Assembly (NCBI GenBank): GCA_023145935.1 | Contig: JAGLDB010000083.1 | Location: 1 to 7,708 of the forward strand | DNA length: 7,708 nucleotides | Direction of reading: 5' to 3' | DNA from: Candidatus Sabulitectum sp. | GTDB taxonomy: Bacteria > Fermentibacterota > Fermentibacteria > Fermentibacterales > Fermentibacteraceae | Part shown: piece after piece, positions 1 through 5,960 of the stretch | Layout: the number at the start of each line of letters is the position of its first letter | Position numbering within the stretch: position 1 is the first letter of the stretch | Notes under the pieces: model-generated | What the model was told of the DNA's origin: nothing | What the model saw: the letters and a program-made list of their open reading frames with translations, nothing else | The model's database searches: none | Made by a program: the position numbers and the translations under genes

Positions 1-51
1 CTTCATAAATATGCCTGCGGCTATTTAAAGGAAACCGCATTTCCGGATTGA
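1..51 (+). other. possible C-terminal end of a convergent reading frame
   Basis: Frame 1 is open from the window edge for 16 codons and ends in TGA at 49-51, reading LHKYACGYLKETAFPD. It could be the last residues of a gene entering from the left and converging on the kinase, or chance. The one support for coding is that its first eleven residues resemble part of the remnant at 3508-3687 (LHKYISGYFKG), with several differences at third codon positions. No function can be assigned. The rest of 1-90 shows no convincing terminator for the kinase: only a 5-bp stem (16-20 with 35-39) with a 14-base loop. Confidence 0.22.
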
Positions 52-90
52 ACGGGATCGCTAAAAGTGATACTCTCTGTGGATATTTCT

Positions 91-3000
91 TCATTTTCCA
101 TTTAGAACCGCTCTTAATTTTGAAACAAGTTCACGGTAAACGTATGGTTTGTGCAGAAATCCCGCAAGAGATTTACCTGCGAATCTCTGTGTAACCTCCT
201 GCTCGTTGTAACCGCTGCACATAATTACATTTACGTCTTCCTGGATACGTCTCAATTCCCGGAAAGTTTCTTCTCCGTCAAGGTGAGGCATGATTAGATC
301 AAGTATTACCAGGGAAATATCGCTGGAGTTCTCACGGAAGACCTTTACCGCTTCATAACCATCTGACGCAGTGAGCACATTAAAACCAATGCGTTGAAGC
401 ATCTGCTTGCCAACGGACAATATGGTTTCCTCGTCGTCAACCAGAAGAATGGTTCCAGAGCATGTCCATTGCTTCTCAGTTTTGCCATTCGATTTTTCTC
501 TGGAAATATCAGAGTAATCGCAGGAAGGAAATAGTACCTTGATTGAAGTTCCTCTACCAGGTTCACTGTAGACCTTGATTGCTCCTTTGTGCCCTCTGAT
601 GATTCCAAGGACTGCAGACAATCCCAGGCCACGGCCGGTAAACTTTGTTGTAAAGAATGGGTCGAAGAGTTTTTTCAGTGTTTCTTTGCTCATTCCGCAA
701 CCGGTGTCCGTTACCTCCACGTAGACATACTGCCCGGAATCCAGCGATTCATCAATGTATGTGCTGGCCAGGTAGTCACTGTTACAGTCCATAGCGCCTG
801 TTTTTATGGAGATAACACCACTGGTTCTGTCAATAGCATCAGAGGCATTGGTAACAAGGTTCATAATGATCTGCCTTATCTGGGTGGCATCAGCCTCGAT
901 GAGCGGGAGATCATGGGAGTAGTGATACTTGATCACCGCCTTCTTGGAGATGGATACTTCAAGTATGTGGGTCATCTCATCTACCGCTTCATTCAGATCG
1001 ATCTTCTCGATGAGAAATTTTCCTTTTCCGGAATATGCCAGCATCTGTTTTGCCAGGTCCGCTGCGCGCTTTGCAGCAGTTTCTATTGCCTTGATGTTGC
1101 TGTAAGCGGGGTTTGCAGTGGAAACATTCATTAAAGCCAGATCAGCATTGCCTAGAATAGCCATTAGAATATTGTTGAAATCATGGGCTATTCCACCGGC
1201 AAGAACACCGAGACTTTCCAGTTTCTGTGCTTGCTGCACCTGCTTTTCCAGTTCCTGCTTTTCCAGTTCGGCGTTTTTGATACCGGTGATATCGTGAGAG
1301 ATGACCACTGCACTGTTAATGTTACTATCTTTCTCTAGAAGAGGGAGATAGGTAACAGCCATATAGCGATCTCCTGTTTTCTTGAAAGAGAACCAGGACT
1401 CATAATTGACCTCTGTTCCCGAGAAGCACATGTCTAAATTTGGCTTTACCAGTTTGTCGAAGATCTTTGTGCCCAGCAGGTCGGCAACATTCATGCCAAT
1501 GATCTGTGGCGCAGGTAATCCATGGGCATCGGTGTATGTCTTGTTCACATAACGATAAGTGTAATCATACCCTACTACGGAAATATGATCCTGACTTGCC
1601 TCAAGAATGCGATCGCCCAGAAGCAGTTTGCTCTCTGCCAGCCTGCGGCTGGTTATGTCTTCACCGGCAGACAGATGCCCTGTGATCTCTCCGGCCTCGT
1701 TTCTAAGGGTTGTGTTGTGCCAGGCAATAAGGCGTTCCTGGCCGCTTTTTGTTAGAACAGGGTTCTCATAGACCTCAAGCGGTTTAAAATCACCGTGCAT
1801 TATCTGTCTTGCTACACTTCTTACAGCTTTGCGCAGGTGAACAGGCAGGAAGTTGTCAAACCAGTTCTTTCCCACAATGTCTTCTTCATTCCAGCCCAGA
1901 ACCTCACATGCTTTTCTGTTGGCAAGGGTAACGGTGCCTTCTGAGTCAATAGCAATAAACATTACATTCGCAAGCTCCAGATATTTTGACGCTTTTTCCT
2001 TTTCTGCTATGAGCAGTTTTTCAGCTGTTTTCTGTTGTGTCATGTCCATTATTGCTGTAGCCCTGACCAGCCCTCTGTTCTTGTAGGGAATAAACTTGGC
2101 ACGGATAGCAATGGGAAATTTCGACCGGTCTTTTCGGATCCCAACGGCTTCATAGGGCTCCAGCATTCCACCCAGCATGTGTTTTTTCACAATGTCATGG
2201 CTTTCCGGTGCTATTATCTCTGTGCCGAACTTCCCCATGAAATCTGACCTGTCTTCCCATCTGAACATCTCTGCAGCAACCTGGTTGGCGTCCAGACAGA
2301 TCCCGTCTTTTGAAAAGAAAATAGCTTCCATTGAAGCATTGGCAAGGCTTTGGAATCCTTCCTCGCTTTCCTGAAGGTTCCGGAAGAGAAGCAGACTGCT
2401 CAGGGCATCTGTGAGTCTGTGTCCTATCTCTCTGAACAGGTCGATTTCCTCCACTGTCCAGTCTCTGGCATGTGAACACTGATGCAACCCGAACAACCAT
2501 GAACTTCCTGTTTTGGGATGGATAGCGATATGCATCTGAGATCGAACTGAGTAGAGTTTGTCATCTGTTTCAGTGTTCACTGCGATAACATCATTTGTAT
2601 CAAGCGCTTTTTTGCATACAGCGCGATATTCTTCTGTCATGGGGATCTCTATGCCTTGAGCCAGTGCTCCCGGATATTCCGGGCTGGTGCATTCCATGGG
2701 AACCGTCCATGAATCAGCATCAGGGTTGCAGGGATAGAGCAGCCAGGCCCGATCGGTACCGAATATCTGGAGTACGGTCTTCATGGCATTTGACATCATG
2801 GTTTCAAGATCCGTTGATCCTTGAATAACCGCATTTATCAGATTTAGATCCTCAAGAAATTCAAGATGCAGAGTTCTGCTCTTCTCTGCCAGTTTCCACT
2901 TCTCTATATCTGTTGCAGAGGCTGCAATGTACTCCGGTTTCCCGCTTCTGTCGTTAAGGTAAACACCATTCATTAACATGGTGAACTCTGTACCGTCTTT

Positions 3001-3357
3001 GTGGACATGTCCTACTTCAACAGGGTCATACCTGCCGCTGCGAGCCATGGATCTGTGGATCTCCTCCACCGCTTCCATCTGTTTCACAGTGTGGAATATG
3101 GAGAGGTTCCGCCCAAGTAATTCTTCAGGTGTGTAGCCGTGCTTACGGGCAAAGCAGTCGTTGATGTAGACTATTTTTCCACCCAGATCTACAATGGCAT
3201 TTCCCTGTTCTGCAGAGTCGGATATGATCTTGAATCTGGCCATTTCCCACATGAGATCGGACAAAGACTGGTTCTCTGTTTCAAGAAGCGAGTTACGCCT
3301 ACGAAGATCATCTATCTCATTAAACAGCTGATCTCTCGTATCCTGACTTTTCCCCAT
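91..3357 (-). CDS. cytosolic PAS/GAF hybrid sensor histidine kinase with C-terminal receiver
   Basis: A 1088-residue hybrid two-component kinase. It should autophosphorylate on His and pass the phosphate to its own receiver Asp, then probably to an Hpt protein encoded elsewhere. Order from the 3357 ATG: charged coiled coil (~8-38), PAS (~41-155), GAF (~165-325), PAS (~332-445), PAS (~456-575), PAS (~582-698), coiled linker with ELEKQ twice (697-706), HisKA with LAGGIAHDFNN (phospho-His H725), HATPase with N-box N837, DTGCGM (884-889), DPFFTTK (899-905) and GRGLGL (908-913), then a receiver with D974/D975, phospho-Asp D1020, S1048 and K1070. All catalytic residues are present, so it looks active. 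There is no signal peptide or membrane helix, so it probably senses an internal cue; the ligand cannot be told. The GAF lacks a phytochrome-type Cys-His motif. The frame stays open upstream to a TTG at 3504, but GGGGAG six bases before the 3357 ATG, and a promoter overlapping that TTG, favour the shorter start. It is an orphan here: no response-regulator gene lies beside it. Confidence 0.95.
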   Translation of the reverse strand: MGKSQDTRDQLFNEIDDLRRRNSLLETENQSLSDLMWEMARFKIISDSAEQGNAIVDLGGKIVYINDCFARKHGYTPEELLGRNLSIFHTVKQMEAVEEIHRSMARSGRYDPVEVGHVHKDGTEFTMLMNGVYLNDRSGKPEYIAASATDIEKWKLAEKSRTLHLEFLEDLNLINAVIQGSTDLETMMSNAMKTVLQIFGTDRAWLLYPCNPDADSWTVPMECTSPEYPGALAQGIEIPMTEEYRAVCKKALDTNDVIAVNTETDDKLYSVRSQMHIAIHPKTGSSWLFGLHQCSHARDWTVEEIDLFREIGHRLTDALSSLLLFRNLQESEEGFQSLANASMEAIFFSKDGICLDANQVAAEMFRWEDRSDFMGKFGTEIIAPESHDIVKKHMLGGMLEPYEAVGIRKDRSKFPIAIRAKFIPYKNRGLVRATAIMDMTQQKTAEKLLIAEKEKASKYLELANVMFIAIDSEGTVTLANRKACEVLGWNEEDIVGKNWFDNFLPVHLRKAVRSVARQIMHGDFKPLEVYENPVLTKSGQERLIAWHNTTLRNEAGEITGHLSAGEDITSRRLAESKLLLGDRILEASQDHISVVGYDYTYRYVNKTYTDAHGLPAPQIIGMNVADLLGTKIFDKLVKPNLDMCFSGTEVNYESWFSFKKTGDRYMAVTYLPLLEKDSNINSAVVISHDITGIKNAELEKQELEKQVQQAQKLESLGVLAGGIAHDFNNILMAILGNADLALMNVSTANPAYSNIKAIETAAKRAADLAKQMLAYSGKGKFLIEKIDLNEAVDEMTHILEVSISKKAVIKYHYSHDLPLIEADATQIRQIIMNLVTNASDAIDRTSGVISIKTGAMDCNSDYLASTYIDESLDSGQYVYVEVTDTGCGMSKETLKKLFDPFFTTKFTGRGLGLSAVLGIIRGHKGAIKVYSEPGRGTSIKVLFPSCDYSDISREKSNGKTEKQWTCSGTILLVDDEETILSVGKQMLQRIGFNVLTASDGYEAVKVFRENSSDISLVILDLIMPHLDGEETFRELRRIQEDVNVIMCSGYNEQEVTQRFAGKSLAGFLHKPYVYRELVSKLRAVLNGK
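1240..1269 (-). repeat. 15-bp perfect tandem duplication inside the kinase gene
   Basis: On the coding strand GAACTGGAAAAGCAG occurs twice with no gap and encodes ELEKQELEKQ (kinase residues 697-706), in the helical linker between the last PAS domain and HisKA. From memory of similar kinases (PAS ending in DIT, then about 20 residues to the QAQK segment), the linker has the usual length, so the repeat need not be a recent insertion. Exact repeats of this kind can slip, and a change of five residues would alter the helical phase. Confidence 0.85.
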
Positions 3358-3363
3358 GAACAA

Positions 3364-3369
3364 CTCCCC
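3364..3369 (-). promoter_or_regulatory. ribosome binding site of the kinase, inside a small GC hairpin
   Basis: Read on the minus strand, GGGGAG stands six bases before the ATG at 3357 and decides that start. Its four G residues (3366-3369) can pair with CCCC at 3373-3376 across a three-base loop, so the site may be partly masked in the mRNA. The stem is only 4 bp, so any regulatory effect is speculation. Confidence 0.6.
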
Positions 3370-3474
3370 GGCGGGGCGAAACCATGTGATCTGTGTAAAC
3401 TGCAGAACCCAGAGCTGCCCTCCCCTTTTGCACCTCCGGTGTTGATCGTTTAAGACTTCTATCCTGCATGTATG

Positions 3475-3504
3475 ACGATACCTTAGAGAGTTGTGTGCTG
3501 TCAA
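3475..3504 (-). promoter_or_regulatory. sigma70-type promoter for the kinase
   Basis: On the minus strand a perfect TTGACA (-35, 3504-3499) is followed after 18 bases by TATCGT (-10, 3480-3475; 4 of 6 consensus matches). Transcription would begin near 3468 and give a leader of about 110 bases before the kinase ATG at 3357. The leader is G/A-rich around 3425-3440 but shows no riboswitch fold that I recognise. The -35 box contains the TTG that would start the longest version of the kinase reading frame, so that extension is unlikely to be translated. Confidence 0.5.
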
Positions 3505-3507
3505 TAA

Positions 3508-3687
3508 CCTGCATTAAGAGAGGGTATTCCCTGTCAGACCCTGAAAGGCGGTGTTCTTCACAAATACATTAGCGGATATTTTAAGGGAATAGTTGCCCCT
3601 GCTTTTGCGTCACCGGGAATAGAACAGCTTGGCGGCTGGCTCTATGCGAACTATGTTCGTTACGAAAACAGTCTCGCAGAGAAATAG
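3508..3687 (+). pseudogene. start-less C-terminal gene remnant of unknown family
   Basis: After an in-frame TAA (3505-3507) the frame stays open for 59 codons to TAG at 3685-3687. It contains no ATG, GTG or TTG, so it cannot start normally. It nevertheless looks like real protein: mixed, globular composition with VLHKYISGYFKG (about 3553-3588) and LGGWLYANYVRYENSLAEK up to the stop. The most likely reading is the surviving 3' end of a gene whose front was lost when the kinase region, whose promoter abuts it at 3475-3504, was joined here. A -1 or +1 frameshift upstream does not restore much: a neighbouring frame adds only about 13 codons (3476-3514). I do not recognise the family. It ends 48 bases before the preferred glycosyltransferase start. 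Confidence 0.4.
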
Positions 3688-3723
3688 AGACCTGGTGTTT
3701 TATAAACGATAAAGCTTTTATTC

Positions 3724-3729
3724 AGGGGG
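3724..3729 (+). promoter_or_regulatory. ribosome binding site that favours a TTG start for the GT2 gene
   Basis: AGGGGG is the only purine-rich site before the glycosyltransferase. It directly abuts the ATG at 3730, which leaves no spacer, but lies exactly six bases before the in-frame TTG at 3736. Normal spacing therefore favours TTG. A TATAAA at 3701-3706 could be a -10 element, but I see no matching -35. Confidence 0.5.
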
Positions 3730-3735
3730 ATGTTC

Positions 3736-4650
3736 TTGAAAAAAATAGCTGTGGTTGTTCCCTGTCTCAATGAAGAACTCACGGTAGGCAAAGTGATCAC
3801 CGATTTTCGGAAGGTTCTTCCGGATGCGGACATTTATGTAATTGACAACAATTCCACAGATTCAACTGCTGCCATTGCTCTGGAAAATAAGGCTGTGGTA
3901 ATTACCGAGAAACAGCGGGGCAAGGGAATTGCCGTGCGAAAAGCCTTCAGAAAGATTGAGGCGGACATATATATCCTTATCGATGGCGATGATACATACC
4001 CCGCTGAAGAAGCTGTTTCTCTGCTTGCTCCAATTCTTGATGATACTGCAGACATCGTTGTAGGCACCAGGCTCAGCAGATCGGCAAACAGTAAATTCCG
4101 CATCCAGAACAGACTTGGTAACATGTTTTTCAAACAGACCATTAACACTCTTTTCCACTCGGATCTTACAGATATTCTGTCAGGATACAGGGTGATGACC
4201 AGGGACTTCGTTAAGAGAATGCAGATACTTTCAAAAGGTTTTGAGATAGAAACAGAGCTTACAATAATGGCTTTGAACAGGGGTTTCCGGATAGTTGAAG
4301 TTCCGGTTGATCTTCGGCCAAGGCCTTCCGGCAGCAATTCCAAGATAAGTATCATAAGAGATGGTGTTAAAATACTTAGTGAGATGATCTCTCTATTCTG
4401 CTACTACAAGCCACTCTCTTTCTTTGGGGGACTTGGGCTGATTGAACTTCTGGCTTCGAGTCTTTTCTGGTTTTACAAAGTTAATGGTGATGGACCGGAT
4501 ACATTTGCTTCTACTTTTTCCATTGGGCTTGCCTTGGCGGGACTTCTTTCTGTCTCTGTGGGGGGGATTCTTCATGTGGTAACCAGGCGTTTTCAGGAAC
4601 TTGACCAGAGATTGGATTTGCTGAATGATGAAATTTACAGAACCCGCTAA
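3736..4650 (+). CDS. GT2 family glycosyltransferase, DPM1/GtrB-like polyprenyl-phosphate sugar synthase
   Basis: Probably transfers a sugar from a nucleotide sugar to a polyprenyl phosphate on the inner face of the membrane. Numbered from the preferred TTG at 3736 (304 residues; the ATG at 3730 would add two), it shows the GT-A fold: VVVPCLNE (6-13), IDNNSTD (36-42), RGKG (61-64) and the metal/nucleotide DGDD motif (83-86) followed by TYP. A DPM1-like acceptor region follows: LSGYRVMTR (148-156), GFEIETEL (168-175) and VPV (189-191). Two hydrophobic helices at about 228-248 and 259-283 anchor the C-terminus, as in GtrB-type enzymes, and a short charged tail follows. The length is normal for this group. 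The sugar cannot be deduced. Its last 26 bases overlap the next gene, which suggests translational coupling and a shared job. Confidence 0.88.
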   Translation: MKKIAVVVPCLNEELTVGKVITDFRKVLPDADIYVIDNNSTDSTAAIALENKAVVITEKQRGKGIAVRKAFRKIEADIYILIDGDDTYPAEEAVSLLAPILDDTADIVVGTRLSRSANSKFRIQNRLGNMFFKQTINTLFHSDLTDILSGYRVMTRDFVKRMQILSKGFEIETELTIMALNRGFRIVEVPVDLRPRPSGSNSKISIIRDGVKILSEMISLFCYYKPLSFFGGLGLIELLASSLFWFYKVNGDGPDTFASTFSIGLALAGLLSVSVGGILHVVTRRFQELDQRLDLLNDEIYRTR

Positions 4651-5905
4651 TACCATGCGGAACAGAATTATTGCTTCTGTTCTGTTGTTTCTGGTACCAT
4701 TTTCCATATACATTTCCATGTCGTCATATCTTGGATCCGGCGATACAGTTGCATCAGAGCTTCTAGCTGTCACCCTGATTCGAGAAGGCAATTTTGACTT
4801 CAACGAATTTTTTGCCGAGGGTGAGGAGATGCCCTATTCCTTCACCGTCTCCAGGGGTAGAATAGTCAATCTCTATTCAGTTGTTGCAGGCATGGTGAAT
4901 GTTCCTGTATTCTTTGCAGCAGATGTTGTGGGTATTGATATCGAAGAAAAATTATTGCCGTTGAATCTGGTATCCATGTCGCTAATTGCTGCGCTTTCCA
5001 CTGTACTGATGTTCCATATTCTGCTTAAGAAAAAGTTTTCGATCGGGCTGTCGACACTTCTTGCAATTGTGTTTGCATCCGGTACTCTGGTTTGGAGTGT
5101 GACAGCCAGGGGAACATGGCAGCACGGCCCGTCCATTTTGTTTCTTAGTGCAGGAATGCTTTTGTTCTTCAGCGAGAACAGAAAAGCTTTTGCATGGGCT
5201 GGGTTCTTCTTCGCTCTGATGTGCGTTAACCGACCTGTAAATAGTCTTATAGTTCTTCCGTTCTATGCTTACACTTTTCACCGTCGAAGGAAGGATATCC
5301 TTCCTCTGCTCTTGACAAGTTTGATTCCCATGGCTTTTCTGGCTTGGTACTCTCTGGAGTACTGGGGTTCTCTGCTTTCTCTGGGGCAGGGGCAGAGTGG
5401 GAAATTCACTACAAATCCGTGGCTGGGTATTCCCGGTCTTCTTCTTTCGCCTGCAAGAGGGCTGCTTGTTTTCACTCCTGTGTTCATCTTTTCCATTTTG
5501 TATATGGTGAAGGATGTTTTCAAAAAGGGAGGGAACATTCTTTACAGACATCTCTCTGTGGGATTTTTCCTTACTCTGATCATTTATACTATCTGGGAGA
5601 GATGGTATGCCGGTCACTGTTTCGGGTACAGATATCTTTCCGAGTACATCCCCATCATGATTCTTTTTCTTGCGGAAGGATGGAACAGGTATGTGAAGCC
5701 GAAACTCTGGACTCGGATTCTTTTCGTGTTCCTGTTCGGTCTATCGGTTTACTTCAATTTCCTGGGTGCTGTCATCTTCCCTTCGCCTTTCAACAATGTG
5801 CCCAACAACATTGACTTTAATCCAGGCAGGCTGTGGACCATTCAGGACACAGAGCTTCTAAGGCTTAACGATATGTTCATGGAGAGGCTTTCAAACAGAT
5901 TCTAG
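4625..5905 (+). CDS. multi-pass GT-C-like membrane glycosyltransferase (PMT/GT39-related)
   Basis: A 426-residue integral membrane protein with about 10-11 predicted helices (first at ~12-34, last at ~362-386). Sequence marks recall bacterial GT39/ArnT-like proteins: an acidic first outer loop, GSGDTVASELL (37-47), where GT-C enzymes keep a catalytic Asp or Glu (D40 here); SPARGLLVFTPVF (275-287); and WYAGHCFGYRYLSEYIP (327-343), corresponding to the family's W-x-G-x-x-YGxRYL-like segment. The inferred role is to move a sugar from a polyprenyl-phosphate donor, made by the upstream GT2 enzyme, to a glycan, lipid or protein outside the cytoplasm; the acceptor is unknown. Start choice: tandem ATGs at 4625 and 4628 overlap the upstream gene and have only a weak GGAT before them. 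An ATG at 4655 (residue 11), four bases after the upstream stop, is a real alternative and would begin just before helix 1. The assignment to a sugar transferase is by pattern, not proven. Confidence 0.75.
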   Translation: MMKFTEPANTMRNRIIASVLLFLVPFSIYISMSSYLGSGDTVASELLAVTLIREGNFDFNEFFAEGEEMPYSFTVSRGRIVNLYSVVAGMVNVPVFFAADVVGIDIEEKLLPLNLVSMSLIAALSTVLMFHILLKKKFSIGLSTLLAIVFASGTLVWSVTARGTWQHGPSILFLSAGMLLFFSENRKAFAWAGFFFALMCVNRPVNSLIVLPFYAYTFHRRRKDILPLLLTSLIPMAFLAWYSLEYWGSLLSLGQGQSGKFTTNPWLGIPGLLLSPARGLLVFTPVFIFSILYMVKDVFKKGGNILYRHLSVGFFLTLIIYTIWERWYAGHCFGYRYLSEYIPIMILFLAEGWNRYVKPKLWTRILFVFLFGLSVYFNFLGAVIFPSPFNNVPNNIDFNPGRLWTIQDTELLRLNDMFMERLSNRF

Positions 5906-5909
5906 GAAA

Positions 5910-5934
5910 CAGGGCGGGAGTTTATCCCGCCCTG
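5910..5934. terminator. strong hairpin between convergent genes
   Basis: A perfect 10-bp, GC-rich stem (5910-5919 with 5925-5934) closes a five-base GTTTA loop. It begins five bases after the GT-C stop and lies 26 bases beyond the symporter stop, in the only gap between the converging genes, so it probably serves both. It is not a textbook terminator: the + strand has AAAAAG after it rather than a T run, and the minus strand has only TTT. It may act as a weak terminator, a 3' end stabiliser or a barrier to readthrough. Confidence 0.6.
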
Positions 5935-5960
5935 AAAAAGTTCAAGTCTTATCTTCGATA

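Noticed and set aside
1..40. A minus-strand ATG at 40 opening a gene downstream of the kinase
   Set aside because: Only 13 codons are visible before the edge and the GGAA before it has almost no spacing.
589..1134. A 181-codon + strand open frame opposite the kinase core
   Set aside because: It lies antisense to the conserved HATPase/HisKA region and has no recognisable domain, so it is a shadow of the kinase codons.
1240..1269. The ELEKQ duplication as a phase-shifting insertion that changes signalling
   Set aside because: The linker length matches what I recall for related kinases, so the repeat does not seem to add extra residues. It is kept only as a sequence feature.
2385..2865. Kinase GAF domain as a phytochrome or cyanobacteriochrome photosensor, suggested by the HQCSHARDW segment
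   Set aside because: The bilin-binding Cys-His motif expected earlier in the domain is absent; the HQCS-like segment is common in non-photosensory GAF domains.
3358..3504. Forty-nine-residue N-terminal extension of the kinase reading frame
   Set aside because: It overlaps a promoter, its TTG start lies in the -35 box, and the composition is unlike the rest of the protein. The ATG at 3357 has a good ribosome site.
3701..3706. TATAAA as the -10 box of a glycosyltransferase promoter
   Set aside because: No -35-like sequence lies 16-18 bases upstream and the surroundings are generally AT-rich, so the evidence is too weak to annotate.
4393..4803. A 136-codon minus-strand open frame across the junction of the two glycosyltransferase genes
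   Set aside because: It is antisense to both well-supported genes, with basic composition typical of a shadow frame.
4982..5617. A 211-codon minus-strand open frame opposite the GT-C gene
   Set aside because: It is polar, low-complexity antisense sequence with no domain, lying fully inside a well-supported membrane protein gene.
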